The notes under the pieces: generated by a model | The model's database searches: none | Told to the model about the DNA's origin: nothing | What the model saw: only the letters and a program-made list of their open reading frames with translations | Position numbers and translations under genes: made by a program | NCBI RefSeq assembly: GCF_021190955.1 | Contig: NZ_JAIOAO010000001.1 | Span: 992,001-1,056,000, forward strand | DNA: 64,000 nt | DNA from: Parachryseolinea silvisoli | Lineage (GTDB): Bacteria > Bacteroidota > Bacteroidia > Cytophagales > Cyclobacteriaceae | Direction: 5' to 3' | Shown: positions 35,940 to 45,714 of the stretch, piece by piece | Position numbering within the stretch: the first letter of the stretch is position 1 | Layout of the letters: each line of letters starts with the position of its first letter

Positions 35940-35963
35940 CCGGTGCGCAGGTCTGCGCACCGG
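35940..35963. repeat. Perfect GC-rich 11-bp hairpin
   Basis: CCGGTGCGCAG and its complement are separated by two bases. It lies 27 bases past the stop of the receptor gene and 124 bases upstream of the permease start. A T-run is missing, so it may stabilise the receptor mRNA end or act as a protein-binding palindrome rather than an intrinsic terminator. Confidence 0.55.
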
Positions 35964-35989
35964 TGTTGATTCTCTTGTATACGATGTCG

Positions 35990-38542
35990 TTAATATGTAT
36001 ACCGCAGCGTGATGCCATACGTACGGGGGTCGCCGAGTACACCGGCGTAGTGCCCGGCGTTGCCGGCAGCTACAAGCAACTGCTCGAAGTAGTCTTTATC
36101 AAACAGGTTGCGCGCCCAAATGAAGGCCGACAGGCCATCGGTGGCGCGGAAACCCAGACGTGCATTGACAAGGGTGTAGCCGTCGACATTCAGGTATTGG
36201 GAAGGTGATGAACTCGATGAAAATGAAGAACGGAAATATGTGTCAAATGCGACGAAGAACCGGGCACGGCGACCGAAGAAGTCGCGTTGATTGGACGTTA
36301 TCTCGCCGCCGAACGACCCCGCCCATTTAGAAATACCAGGCATTTTCTGACCGGAGATATCTTTAAAGGCCGAAGGGCCACCTGTTTCTTCTAACGGCAC
36401 CGGTGCATTTGTAAAAGACACATACTTGCCTTCCGTATACGTCAGCGCGCCGTAGAACGAGAGGTTGCTACTGATGCGAATATTGCCGTCCAGTTCGATG
36501 CCTTGTACACGTACTTTTTCAGCATTAGCCAGGTAGCCACGGTTCACGCCAACTTCGGCGGTTTGCACTTGTGTTTGATAGTCTTCGATCTCGGTGTGAT
36601 GGAACACCACGTTGAGCGTGGCATTGGCGGCTGGTGAAGTCTTTACCCCCACTTCTACGTGATTAACGGACTCGGGCTTGATGCGTGCCAGGTCAAGCAA
36701 TATTTCGCCGTTGGCTGTCGGAAGACCACCCAGGTTTACGCCAACGGGTTTATAGCTTGTGGAATAGGTGGCAAAGGAGTTGATTTTCTCGAGAAACCGA
36801 TAGGCAACAGTCACCTGGCCAGAGAAATTCGACTCGTCTACGTCTGCTTTGAAGGCCTGGTCGGTATATACCAGGCGCTTGAGAGCAATGAGATCTGGAT
36901 CGTCGGTCTGCAGGCCTCCGTAGGTGCGACGGTCGAAGTCCACTTCTTTCTCGTCGTAGTTAAAACGAATGCCGGGCAGGAAGTGTAGCCTATCGGTGAC
37001 GGCCCAGTCAAGCTGACCGAAGATAGCCCCACCAAAGCTCTTTAGCCTCGACTTAGTGCTTATACCGTAACCGTCAAACAATCCCGGTGTTTGCCATAGC
37101 TCGCTGGTAGTGCTTTGCGAAAAGCGCCACTGCGCGTTGCCGGACTCTTCTATATGGAAGGGCTCTGTTTTCAAGTCCTGACCGATAGCGAAGACGCCGA
37201 TGACACCGCTCAGCCTGGACGAGAGATCACCCGCATAGCGCACTTCTTGTGTCCATTGTTGGTGAAGCGATGTTGCTTGTGATCGTTGTAGCACGGACAA
37301 GCCTGTAAAGTCGCGGTCGTTAGAGGGATCCCAATACCAATAGCGCCATGCGGTTGTCGAGGTAAGTATGCCTGAGCCGATGGTGGCGTCGATGTTCAAC
37401 GATACGCCGCTGAGGTCGTTGCCGGAGCGCCACGTGGTGTTGTGATCTATTTTACGATCAAACGGATCGCGGCTGGGAAGCTGATAGTTCAGGTCCGCAA
37501 TGATTTGTTCGAACTGGCGGTATGCAGGGCGCAATGTCGGTGCAACACCCGCCACTACTTGTGCATAGCCGTCAGGACGCTGGCGGCTGGCATCCCCTGC
37601 GAGGGTGATCTTAAGTCTTTCGGAAGGTTGGAACAATAGCTGAGCCCGAAAGCCGAGGTTGTTCAAATCGTTTACAGGTTTGTCGGTCACCACATTTTCT
37701 AATACACCATCGCGTTGTGTGCCGGAGAACGAAACACGAGCCGCAAACCTTTTACCCAAGGCGCCTGTGATGGAGCTCTTCGCCTGAATATAGCCGTAGT
37801 TACCATAGCTTACTTCGAAACTGGCGCCGGGTGTGAAGCTGGGGCCGCGGGTGGTAATATGAAATGCACCCGCGGTGGTGTTCTTTCCAAACAGCGTTCC
37901 TTGTGGTCCGCGAAGAATTTCGATCTGTTCGATGTCAATGAAGTCTAATGTTGTTGCGGCGGGGCGAGCATAGTACACACCGTCGACATAGAAACCTACG
38001 CCCGGATCGATACCATCGTTAGTCAGGCCAAAGGTAGAGCCTACGCCGCGAATGTTGAGGGTTGTGTTTCGCGGGTTGGAAGAATACAGCTGCACAGAGG
38101 GGACAAGCTCTTTTACGCGGTTTACATTGAAGGCTCCCGCATCTTCGACGACGGGGCCTCCTATTACCGAGATGGGGATTGGAACTTCTTGTGCCGTTTC
38201 ACTGCGGCGGCGTGCGGTGACGACGATTTCTGATAGCAAGCCATCCTCTGTCAAGGTTATTTCAAACGGCTCGCCGTCAAGCTCGTATACCTGCACTTCC
38301 TGCGTTTTATACCCTACAGCGCTGATGCGAAGGGAGAATGGAAGTTTTTCAGGGGCGGGAATGGTAAATTGGCCGCTAACGTCGGTGGTGGTGTGATTGC
38401 CGGTACCTTTAATGAGTACCGTGGCGCCTTCTACCGGCGTGCTCTTTGCATCTTTAACGACGCCTGTTACGGTTTGCTGTGCGCGGGCCGTCAGTTCCAG
38501 CAGCAGCGTAAAGGCGATGATCAACTGTAACGTTTTTTTCAT
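35990..38542 (-). CDS. TonB-dependent outer-membrane receptor
   Basis: An 850-residue receptor with a signal peptide (M-K-K-T-L-Q-L-I-I-A-F), a carboxypeptidase-regulatory-like domain (about 22-105, T-G-V-V-K-D-A-K-S-T-P-V-E-G-A), a plug with the TonB-box-like segment S-E-I-V-V-T-A-R-R and I-E-I-L-R-G-P-Q-G-T-L-F-G-K-N, and a barrel ending aromatic (L-R-Y-T-Y). It lacks the SusC features and has no SusD partner. The plug G-P-Q-G-T-L-F-G-K-N motif is of the type seen in siderophore and related receptors; the ligand is unknown. Confidence 0.94.
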   Translation of the reverse strand: MKKTLQLIIAFTLLLELTARAQQTVTGVVKDAKSTPVEGATVLIKGTGNHTTTDVSGQFTIPAPEKLPFSLRISAVGYKTQEVQVYELDGEPFEITLTEDGLLSEIVVTARRRSETAQEVPIPISVIGGPVVEDAGAFNVNRVKELVPSVQLYSSNPRNTTLNIRGVGSTFGLTNDGIDPGVGFYVDGVYYARPAATTLDFIDIEQIEILRGPQGTLFGKNTTAGAFHITTRGPSFTPGASFEVSYGNYGYIQAKSSITGALGKRFAARVSFSGTQRDGVLENVVTDKPVNDLNNLGFRAQLLFQPSERLKITLAGDASRQRPDGYAQVVAGVAPTLRPAYRQFEQIIADLNYQLPSRDPFDRKIDHNTTWRSGNDLSGVSLNIDATIGSGILTSTTAWRYWYWDPSNDRDFTGLSVLQRSQATSLHQQWTQEVRYAGDLSSRLSGVIGVFAIGQDLKTEPFHIEESGNAQWRFSQSTTSELWQTPGLFDGYGISTKSRLKSFGGAIFGQLDWAVTDRLHFLPGIRFNYDEKEVDFDRRTYGGLQTDDPDLIALKRLVYTDQAFKADVDESNFSGQVTVAYRFLEKINSFATYSTSYKPVGVNLGGLPTANGEILLDLARIKPESVNHVEVGVKTSPAANATLNVVFHHTEIEDYQTQVQTAEVGVNRGYLANAEKVRVQGIELDGNIRISSNLSFYGALTYTEGKYVSFTNAPVPLEETGGPSAFKDISGQKMPGISKWAGSFGGEITSNQRDFFGRRARFFVAFDTYFRSSFSSSSSPSQYLNVDGYTLVNARLGFRATDGLSAFIWARNLFDKDYFEQLLVAAGNAGHYAGVLGDPRTYGITLRYTY

Positions 38543-38742
38543 GACTGTTTTGGTTGGTTAACTTCATTTGTTTCATAATGGTGGAATTTTTATGTAGACA
38601 ATATAATATCCATTAAATTAGTAGACAAATAAATTATGTAACGCCCTCCGTCCAGAGGGTCTTATTTGCTGTCGGTGGGCCGGACAAAACACTCTGACAA
38701 GATTGGCGTACTTTAGAACACATACCTTAATCCCCCGTTCCC

Positions 38743-39783
38743 ATGACTGCTATGTTGCCCTACGCTTTCCGATTGGCCTTATTTCTCTTTTTTAATGCCT
38801 CTGTGCTGATGGTCGCTGTCACGCAAGCGCAGGGACTTCGCCGACCGTATGCTGGTTATAGCGAGCATCGACACGATGGCCTGCACTACGGCTTTTTCAA
38901 ACCGGCTGGCTATAATGCTTCAAAGTCTTACCCGCTGGTCGTATATCTGCATGGCGCAAACGACACCCTTTCACGTGAATTAACATTGTATCGGGAGGCT
39001 GTTCAGCGCGAGCATCCGTGTTTTATTTTGACACCCAAGAGCGTAAATCCTAATCTCGGGTGGGGTGATGCCTGGCATAGTGCCCACAGCCCGGATATGG
39101 TGAAGGTATTGGCAACTGTCGACTCTCTTGTGCGTGTTTATCCGATCAACACCAACAGGCTTTATCTCTATGGCATTTCGATGGGTGGCTTTGGAACCTT
39201 CTCTGTACTGTCTAAAGAGCCGGGTAAATTTGCAGCGGGCTATGCTGTCTGTGGTGGCGCGAGTGTGGATGCGGCTCCGCGCCTTTTACAAACACCGCTT
39301 TGGATCTTCCATGGTACGGATGACGACATTGTACTGGTGCAATATTCACGCGATGTATACCACGAGATGATCAAGCTCGGAGGTAAACATGTACGCTATA
39401 CCGAATACCCGGGGGTTAAACACAACAGCTGGGAAAACGTAGCGCGAGAGAAAAGTTTGGTGAAGTGGCTTTTTCTACAGGAGAAGGGCCGCGCACACGG
39501 TGCTCCTGAAGCTGTGCAAAGGCTGGCCGGTACTTCTGTGTCTGAAGGTATTCAATTGCATTGGGCCGCTCACGCAGGCTCGGTGCCGGTGGATCAGGAA
39601 GTATGGTTCTATCGTGTGTTTCGCGACGGTACGCTGATCGATGAAGTGGCCGGCGACATAGCGCATTACCTGGACGCGAAGGCAACAAGTGGCCAGAAGC
39701 ATACATATCATCTCGTTGCCGTAAATTATTTTTTTCAACCGTCAGCTGCCTCATTGCCCGTGGCGGTTGGGGGGTCCAAATGA
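38743..39783 (+). CDS. Exported alpha/beta-hydrolase, PHB-depolymerase/prolyl-oligopeptidase-like esterase
   Basis: A 346-residue exported hydrolase with an N-terminal hydrophobic signal. The nucleophile elbow G-I-S-M-G-G places Ser146; an acid is in F-H-G-T-D-D-D (193-195) and the His is His227 in G-V-K-H-N-S-W. Before these, Y-P-L-V-V-Y-L-H-G-A (63-72) is the oxyanion-hole loop. The last 90 residues look like a fibronectin-type-III-like beta domain (Q-L-H-W, V-W-F-Y-R-V-F-R-D). Likely an extracellular esterase of a polysaccharide or polyester; substrate unknown. Confidence 0.88.
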   Translation: MTAMLPYAFRLALFLFFNASVLMVAVTQAQGLRRPYAGYSEHRHDGLHYGFFKPAGYNASKSYPLVVYLHGANDTLSRELTLYREAVQREHPCFILTPKSVNPNLGWGDAWHSAHSPDMVKVLATVDSLVRVYPINTNRLYLYGISMGGFGTFSVLSKEPGKFAAGYAVCGGASVDAAPRLLQTPLWIFHGTDDDIVLVQYSRDVYHEMIKLGGKHVRYTEYPGVKHNSWENVAREKSLVKWLFLQEKGRAHGAPEAVQRLAGTSVSEGIQLHWAAHAGSVPVDQEVWFYRVFRDGTLIDEVAGDIAHYLDAKATSGQKHTYHLVAVNYFFQPSAASLPVAVGGSK

Positions 39784-39813
39784 TTTCCGTAAACTAGCGG
39801 CTGTATTAACATT

Positions 39814-40473
39814 ATGTCCTTTCAGATCGACGTACGAAAACATCTTCTTTATGAAGATGAACATATCCTGGTTTTATATAAACCGGCTGGCCTGATGGTG
39901 GAGCCTGACCGGAATGGCCATCCCAACCTGCTACACCAGGTACGTCGTTACCTAAAAAGTCTTGTCCCTGCGGGGGAAGAGGTTTACGCCCAACATCTTC
40001 ATCGGCTGGATCGCCCCGTTAGTGGTCTAATACTTTTCGCCCGACGGCGGGAAGTTTTACATACGCTCAGCGATCAATTTGCGCAGCGCACGGTGAAAAA
40101 ATATTATCAAGCTTTGACCATGCATGCCCCTTCACAGCCTGCGGGTATTCTCGAGCATTGGCACCGAAAGGAGAAGAAAAAAGCTGTAGTCGAGGACGTT
40201 GAAGCTCCTGGCCTGGAACACATACGACTTGACTATACCGTGAAGCCGCAAGGAGATAATCGCTTTTTGTGGGATGTCACGTTACACACTGGCAAATATC
40301 ATCAGATTCGCGCGCAGCTGGCGCATGTCGGCTGTCCGGTCATTGGCGACAGTCTGTACGGTTCCGGCACTGCATACAAACCCGATGCTATTGCATTGCA
40401 TGCTTGCGGATTGGGTTTTATACATCCCGTTACCGGCAAGGCCTTGATGATCGAGCAGCCACATCCGTTTTGA
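39814..40473 (+). CDS. RluA-family RNA pseudouridine synthase
   Basis: A 219-residue pseudouridine synthase. The catalytic Asp is Asp66 in H-R-L-D-R-P-V-S-G, followed by the family motif for tRNA/rRNA binding (K-Y-H-Q-I-R-A-Q-L-A-H-V-G-C-P-V-I-G-D near 165-185). The N-terminal S4 domain of larger members is absent. It probably modifies one uridine in tRNA or rRNA. Stop-to-stop distance to the convergent AraC gene is 3 bases. Confidence 0.92.
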   Translation: MSFQIDVRKHLLYEDEHILVLYKPAGLMVEPDRNGHPNLLHQVRRYLKSLVPAGEEVYAQHLHRLDRPVSGLILFARRREVLHTLSDQFAQRTVKKYYQALTMHAPSQPAGILEHWHRKEKKKAVVEDVEAPGLEHIRLDYTVKPQGDNRFLWDVTLHTGKYHQIRAQLAHVGCPVIGDSLYGSGTAYKPDAIALHACGLGFIHPVTGKALMIEQPHPF

Positions 40474-40476
40474 TGG

Positions 40477-41610
40477 CTATACCTTCTCTGGTATAAGATT
40501 CTTACGGTACTCGGTAGGCGTCTGTCCTGTAAAACGTTTGAAGATGAGATTAAACGTTGACTTTGATTTGAAACCTGCTTCTAACGCCAGGCCCAGAAGA
40601 TTGAGGTTCTGCACATCCGGGTCGGTCATGAGCCGCTTGACTTCTTCTACACGATATTGATTTACGAAATCATAGAAATTTTCGCCCGTGCCGTCGTTGA
40701 TGAGCTGCGATAATTGACTGCGGCTCATCCCGATGTTTTTGGAGAGGGTACTGAGGGTGAGATCGGCGTCGAGGTAAGGCTTCTGTTCATGCATGTGTGT
40801 ACGCAGGCGGGTGATGAGCAGGGGATCGGTTTTGACAGGCGGTGTCACGCCGATGACTGCGAGGGGTTTACCGAGTGGCAGCGTGTTAAAGATGTCACGT
40901 TGCAAAATTCCTTTAAAGCTTAGCGCAAAGATGGAAAGTGAGAATACCCCGGCCGTTGCGCTTTGCAGCCAGCCGCGGCACATATCGAACTGGACGACGG
41001 CAAACAGGCTAAAGAGGAAAAACAAGTTGATGAGCATGAATACAATAAGGAAGAATCTGACCCAGGCGATGTTTACATCTTCTGTGTTGGACAGCTCCTG
41101 TCGCATGAGCTTCTGGTGCGCAAGCCAGTACGCATGGGTGGCATAGAGGTAGCCCGAAAACTGTATTACCACCAGCAGCCAGAATGCGGTGTGCAACAGG
41201 TTGTGGTATTCCGTGACGATGGTCTTCCAACCTTCAGGCTGAAGCACGCCGATGGCGATGGAGAGCACGACCAGCGCGACAAATGGAGCAAAATGCAAAA
41301 GGCTGGCGGACGTGAACCATACACGACGGCCCGTGAGCTCGATGGCGTAAAACCGAAGTAAGGGGGCAATGAGAAAAAAGGCGGGGTCGCCAAGGGCATA
41401 CACGCTGTCGGCCAGGTAGCCGGTGAACCGACCCAGGTAGAGAATCTGGGCAATGCTGAGTGTCATGGCGACCAGAAGGATGGACAAAAAAAGATTGGCG
41501 CGGCTTTTCTGTACACTTTTATGATTTAGCAACAACACAACGAACAGGCCCTGGGCCATGCCGCCGTACACAAGAATTACTGAAAGCTGGTGTTTAAATT
41601 CTTCCCACAT
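40477..41610 (-). CDS. 7TM-AraC transcriptional regulator
   Basis: A 377-residue regulator with about seven N-terminal membrane helices (M-W-E-E-F-K-H-Q-L-S-V-I-L-V-Y-G-G onwards, to about residue 240) and a C-terminal AraC double HTH: L-S-K-N-I-G-M-S-R-S-Q-L-S-Q-L-I-N and A-L-E-A-G-F-K-S-K-S-T-F-N-L-I-F-K-R-F-T-G-Q-T-P. Both HTH motifs are intact. It would sense something at the inner membrane and control genes directly. It is divergent, across 137 bases, from a TonB-linked receptor gene and may regulate it. Confidence 0.93.
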   Translation of the reverse strand: MWEEFKHQLSVILVYGGMAQGLFVVLLLNHKSVQKSRANLFLSILLVAMTLSIAQILYLGRFTGYLADSVYALGDPAFFLIAPLLRFYAIELTGRRVWFTSASLLHFAPFVALVVLSIAIGVLQPEGWKTIVTEYHNLLHTAFWLLVVIQFSGYLYATHAYWLAHQKLMRQELSNTEDVNIAWVRFFLIVFMLINLFFLFSLFAVVQFDMCRGWLQSATAGVFSLSIFALSFKGILQRDIFNTLPLGKPLAVIGVTPPVKTDPLLITRLRTHMHEQKPYLDADLTLSTLSKNIGMSRSQLSQLINDGTGENFYDFVNQYRVEEVKRLMTDPDVQNLNLLGLALEAGFKSKSTFNLIFKRFTGQTPTEYRKNLIPEKV

Positions 41611-41747
41611 CTGTCAAGTGCTTACGCCCAGAATATACGAACAAAAATAGTCCAGCGACGTGTAAAACGCGTCCATAAGGGTATTAATGGACGCTTTTGG
41701 CCGGAGGCGCGGCTACTTTGCCGGTGTTTTTAGCGTAAGACATCGAC

Positions 41748-44198
41748 ATGAAAATCTCTATTGTATTCTTTTTATGCCTGGTGGCGCACGGCGCCCTGGC
41801 ACAGATTTCCGGTACCCTTACCACGCCTGCGGGCGAGCCTGTGGCCTTTGCTACCGTTCTAATACTGCACGCCACCGATAGCACGATGGCAAAAGGTGCC
41901 ATGACGACGGAATCGGGCACGTTTGGGATTTCCGGGGTGGCCGAAGGGCGCTATTTTGTAAGGTATAGCGCCATCGGCTACCAATCTTTCGACTCGCCGT
42001 CCTTTACGCTGACGGGGTCGGCCTATGAACTGGGCACCCAGGTGTTGATTGAGGATGCTCAAACGCTGGGCGAGGTGGTCGTGCAAGGTGAGCGACCACT
42101 GTTTGAGCAAACCTTTGACCGGACGATTGTGAACGTACAAAGCAGTGTACTGACGCAAGGCAGCACGGCGTTGCAGGTGCTGGAACGGTCGCCCGGGGTC
42201 TACGTGGATGGGCGAAATCAAAGTCTATCGCTAAACGGAAAAAGCAACGTGTTGGTCATGTTAAATGGCAAACCGGTGCGACTGCCCGGAGCACAAGTGA
42301 TGGCGTTGCTGAATGGCATGAACGGCGGGGATATTGAAAAGATTGAGTTGCTCACCACTCCCCCGGCGCAATACGATGCCGATGGCAGCGGCGGAATGAT
42401 CAACATTGTTTTGAAAAAACGAGAAGAGACCGGCACGACCGGATCAGTATCTGCGGCAGCGGGTTATGGCTGGGGCGAAAAGGGAAATATCAGCGCGAGC
42501 CTCTCTCACCGCACGGCGCGCATCACCGCCTATGGTTCTTATGCCTTTGCACACGACCACCGCCAGGATGGCTGGGCCGCGGTGAGTACCCAAAATATGC
42601 CGGCTTTCGGCGGGAAGCTTTCGTCGTATGTTTCCAGTACGGAGCAAGCCACCGCGAATAACCATACGGCTATTGCGGGAGTAGATATTAATCTTACCCG
42701 CGGCAAGGTGGGCGGAAGTGTTACATATAACAGCAGTCGCATCTCGCGCCACGTTGCCAATCCCGGTATATATACATTGCTTGAATCGGACTCTTTGTTA
42801 GGACTGGACTCCCACATCGACGGAAAAAGTCATTGGAATAATACCATCGCGAATCTTTATGTGGAGCGAACGCTACGCGACGGTGAACAAGTGAATATAG
42901 ACCTCGACTACCTTTACTATGACCAAAATAGCCCCACGCACGGACGCACTACGTACTATGGTCGCGCCGGCAACGAGGCGGTGCCACCGGGCAGTATCTT
43001 CTCTGGTCAGCAACGGGGTACATCTCAAACACCGATCCATGTGGGCGTAGTTAAGGCTGATTATACACGGGCGTTGGGTAAAGATGCACGGCTGGAGACT
43101 GGTATAAAGGGAACACTGACACGCACGACAAGTCTCGCACGTATCGAGACACTAGTTGACGGTGTCTGGACCACCAGCGCCCGGTATCGAAACGACGTGG
43201 ATATGGTAGAGCGAATCGGGGCTGTCTATTCCTCTTTAAACTGGCAGGCCACTTCTGGTCTGAACCTGGTTGCCGGCTTGCGCTATGAATATTCGTATGC
43301 GCATGCTAACGCCGACAAAGATGAAAACACTATACGCCGCACGTTGGGTAAGCTCTTCCCAAGTGTATTTGTATCGCGGAAGCTTACGGAAGATGCAACA
43401 CTACAATTCTCGTATACGAAACGCATTGGACGGCCGTCCTACAATGACCTTACTTCTTACCTGCAGTATGGTGACCCAATGTCGGTATCTACCGGCAATC
43501 CGTCGCTGAAGCCCACGGTTACGCATAATTTAAAAGCAGGCTTGATGCTGAGTGATTATTCTTTCTCCCTGACGGCCAGCCGTGATGACCATCCTATTGT
43601 TTATAATCAACAAAAAGAAAGTCCCGCACGGGACCTGATGTATCTCGCACCGCAGAACATGGTTTATCAAAATAGTCTGATGTTGCAGGCTACGCTGCCT
43701 TTCACGATTACATCCTTCTGGACGATGAGCTATAGTCTGAACGGCGGCTTGCGACAGTTTAAGCTTGATCATACCCGCGAGAAACTTCATAAGACTTACT
43801 TCGCTTATTCGCTTAATGGCAACCAGACTTTCTCGTTGCCGTGGAATCTTTCATTGGAAGTTTCGGGATGGTATAACTCTTTGCAGTATGAAGGGTCTAA
43901 AAAGATCCAGGGTTTTGGCGTTGTGAATACGGGAATTAAAAAGGAATTGAAGGGAAATGGTGGGAGTTTTCAGCTGACGATGAATGACCTATTCCAATCG
44001 ATGAAGGTACGCGGCGCTTTTGGTACGCTGACGGAAGAAGCTTTCTCGCTACAGGCCAATTATGTGTATCGTGCCGAGTCGGCACGGGCCAGGATCGTGA
44101 AGATCTCGTATACGCGGGTGTTTGGCAATGAGAAATCGGGGCAACGGTCGCGGACCGCAGTCTCAAAGGATGAGCGGGAGCGGATCCGGAAAGAGTAG
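41748..44198 (+). CDS. TonB-linked outer-membrane beta-barrel protein
   Basis: An 816-residue protein with a signal peptide (M-K-I-S-I-V-F-F-L-C-L-V), a carboxypeptidase-regulatory-like domain (I-S-G-T-L-T-T-P-A-G-E-P-V-A-F), a plug with T-L-G-E-V-V-V-Q-G-E-R-P-L-F and I-E-K-I-E-L-L-T-T-P-P-A-Q-Y-D-A-D-G-S-G-G-M, and an OMP_b-brl_3-type barrel. The I-E-K-I-E-L-L-T-T-P-P-A motif marks this family in Bacteroidota. It ends with a basic tail after the last strand. Ligand unknown. Confidence 0.93.
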   Translation: MKISIVFFLCLVAHGALAQISGTLTTPAGEPVAFATVLILHATDSTMAKGAMTTESGTFGISGVAEGRYFVRYSAIGYQSFDSPSFTLTGSAYELGTQVLIEDAQTLGEVVVQGERPLFEQTFDRTIVNVQSSVLTQGSTALQVLERSPGVYVDGRNQSLSLNGKSNVLVMLNGKPVRLPGAQVMALLNGMNGGDIEKIELLTTPPAQYDADGSGGMINIVLKKREETGTTGSVSAAAGYGWGEKGNISASLSHRTARITAYGSYAFAHDHRQDGWAAVSTQNMPAFGGKLSSYVSSTEQATANNHTAIAGVDINLTRGKVGGSVTYNSSRISRHVANPGIYTLLESDSLLGLDSHIDGKSHWNNTIANLYVERTLRDGEQVNIDLDYLYYDQNSPTHGRTTYYGRAGNEAVPPGSIFSGQQRGTSQTPIHVGVVKADYTRALGKDARLETGIKGTLTRTTSLARIETLVDGVWTTSARYRNDVDMVERIGAVYSSLNWQATSGLNLVAGLRYEYSYAHANADKDENTIRRTLGKLFPSVFVSRKLTEDATLQFSYTKRIGRPSYNDLTSYLQYGDPMSVSTGNPSLKPTVTHNLKAGLMLSDYSFSLTASRDDHPIVYNQQKESPARDLMYLAPQNMVYQNSLMLQATLPFTITSFWTMSYSLNGGLRQFKLDHTREKLHKTYFAYSLNGNQTFSLPWNLSLEVSGWYNSLQYEGSKKIQGFGVVNTGIKKELKGNGGSFQLTMNDLFQSMKVRGAFGTLTEEAFSLQANYVYRAESARARIVKISYTRVFGNEKSGQRSRTAVSKDERERIRKE

Positions 44199-44220
44199 TA
44201 TCATTACCTCAAAAAAGCAG

Positions 44221-44388
44221 CTAACAAAATTTGTGCCGACGCTTTTCCTCCACGTATTCTTCAGCTTTCGACAGATATAAAGATGCATAGCGAATCAGCA
44301 TATATCGTTCTTCATCTGTCAGCTTGACATCCGTCGCCGAAAAAATGTCACATGTTATTCTGTCGGAGATACCTGGGATTCTCCTGAA
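44221..44388 (-). pseudogene. Possible C-terminal gene remnant
   Basis: A leftward reading frame of 55 codons lies between an in-frame TAA and the TAG at 44221-44223. Its product reads like a helical coding end (L-T-D-E-E-R-Y-M-L-I-R-Y-A-S-L-Y-L-S-K-A) but there is no good start codon near the beginning; the only ATG would give 26 residues. It may be a decayed gene end or chance. Confidence 0.25.
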
Positions 44389-44448
44389 TTATTTTTTGCA
44401 CAATAGTTGCTAACGCAAAATTGATTCTTACAAAAAAAAACAAAGGCC

Positions 44449-44964
44449 ATGAAACAAATCATAAACCGAAATGGTCTTTCCGCCAGGCGGAGGATCATTG
44501 CACGACTCCATCGCATTGCGAAATGCGTCCAAAACCAAGCGTCGCCGGGAATTTACCTGGGATTGATACTTGCTGCATCAATTATTGGCGCTGCATGCCA
44601 TGAAAAAAGAAGCCAACAGAACCTAACCGCTGTTGCAACCGATACGTGGCAGTCTCCATCCACTTTAATAAGACAGGGAATTAGAAAACACGATGGTGGG
44701 ACCGAAAGGCTTGTGTCGTTTGACACGACGCATGCGGATAGTATACCACTTCATTTCACCCCCTCGCTCGCAATGCCGGGACCGCTCTCATTGAAGGATT
44801 CACGACGCTCTGCACTATTCGAAGACTCCCTGCGTTATCCCGCGCTTTTCCGGCGTAAGTATCAACCGATCTGGCAAGGTCCGTTTTTTAAACCCGTTGG
44901 ACCTGCGGACTCGGTGGGTCGAGAATTACCCGGTAAAACCGAGAAGGCTATAAGGAGAAGCTAA
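44449..44964 (+). CDS. Hypothetical small lipoprotein-like protein
   Basis: A 171-residue protein with a basic N-terminus of about 33 residues, then a hydrophobic segment ending in a possible lipobox (I-I-G-A-A-C at about 45-50). The rest is polar, with many Ser, Arg and Pro and no recognised motif. The long basic lead is unusual for a lipoprotein signal. A strong terminator follows, which supports a real transcribed gene. Function unknown. Confidence 0.6.
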   Translation: MKQIINRNGLSARRRIIARLHRIAKCVQNQASPGIYLGLILAASIIGAACHEKRSQQNLTAVATDTWQSPSTLIRQGIRKHDGGTERLVSFDTTHADSIPLHFTPSLAMPGPLSLKDSRRSALFEDSLRYPALFRRKYQPIWQGPFFKPVGPADSVGRELPGKTEKAIRRS

Positions 44965-44966
44965 TC

Positions 44967-44990
44967 GGCGGGTATCACCCGCCTTTTTTT
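44967..44990 (+). terminator. Intrinsic terminator
   Basis: GGCGGGT and ACCCGCC form a 7-base GC-rich stem around a 3-base loop, followed by seven T residues, directly after the stop codon of the gene at 44449. Confidence 0.9.
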
Positions 44991-45071
44991 GTTTATATAC
45001 CTGACCAACGATTCACGTTGCATAGGCCTGATTTTTTACAAATAGGCCGAAGTACGATCAATACCAACACT

Positions 45072-45710
45072 ATGAAAAAGATTCTGGTAGTCAACTTATT
45101 GATATTGACGATCATCTTTCAATCCTGCGGCCCCGCGACACAGGTGACCGGTTCGTGGAAAAACGACAAGGCATCGGGCGCAAAGATTCAAAGTATTATG
45201 GTCACAGCCCTTACCGGGCGCGCTAATGCCCGGCAGACTGTGGAAAATGATCTGGCCCGAGCCCTGGAAAAAGACGGTTATAAAGCTGTGAAAAGTTTCG
45301 ACGTGATCCCTCCCACTTTCACACAGGGGAAGTCTCCTGACAAGGAGGCTTTACTGGAGAAGATCAAAGGCACGGATGTTGATGCGATCCTGACGGTCGC
45401 GCTTATTGACCAGGAGACAGAGAACCGGTATGTACCCGGTAGCTACGGATATGCTCCTATGACACGCTTTGGTTATTACGGCCGTTTTTGGGGATATTAT
45501 AATACCTGGTACCCGACGCTTTATTCACCGGGCTATTACACTGAAGATAAAATATACTTTCTCGAAACCAACCTTTACGACGCCAAGACTGAAGAGCTAT
45601 TGTGGTCGGGACAGTCGGAGACTTATAATCCGGGCAGCCTGACCGAGTTTTCGAAGGAGTTTTCGTCAGTCGTTCTGGCGAAGATGGAAAAGGACGGCGC
45701 TCTGAAATAG
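45072..45710 (+). CDS. DUF4136-like outer-membrane-associated lipoprotein
   Basis: The ATG at 45072 gives a signal with lipobox (F-Q-S-C at about residue 17-20). The 212-residue protein resembles DUF4136 lipoproteins: G-S-W-K-N-D-K, then V-E-N-D-L-A-R-A-L-E-K-D-G-Y-K-A, G-T-D-V-D-A-I-L-T-V-A-L, and a Tyr/Gly-rich middle before L-E-T-N-L-Y-D-A-K-T-E-E-L-L-W-S-G-Q-S-E-T. Members are small envelope lipoproteins, role unknown. It is not obviously operon-linked. Confidence 0.82.
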   Translation: MKKILVVNLLILTIIFQSCGPATQVTGSWKNDKASGAKIQSIMVTALTGRANARQTVENDLARALEKDGYKAVKSFDVIPPTFTQGKSPDKEALLEKIKGTDVDAILTVALIDQETENRYVPGSYGYAPMTRFGYYGRFWGYYNTWYPTLYSPGYYTEDKIYFLETNLYDAKTEELLWSGQSETYNPGSLTEFSKEFSSVVLAKMEKDGALK

Positions 45711-45714
45711 CGCA

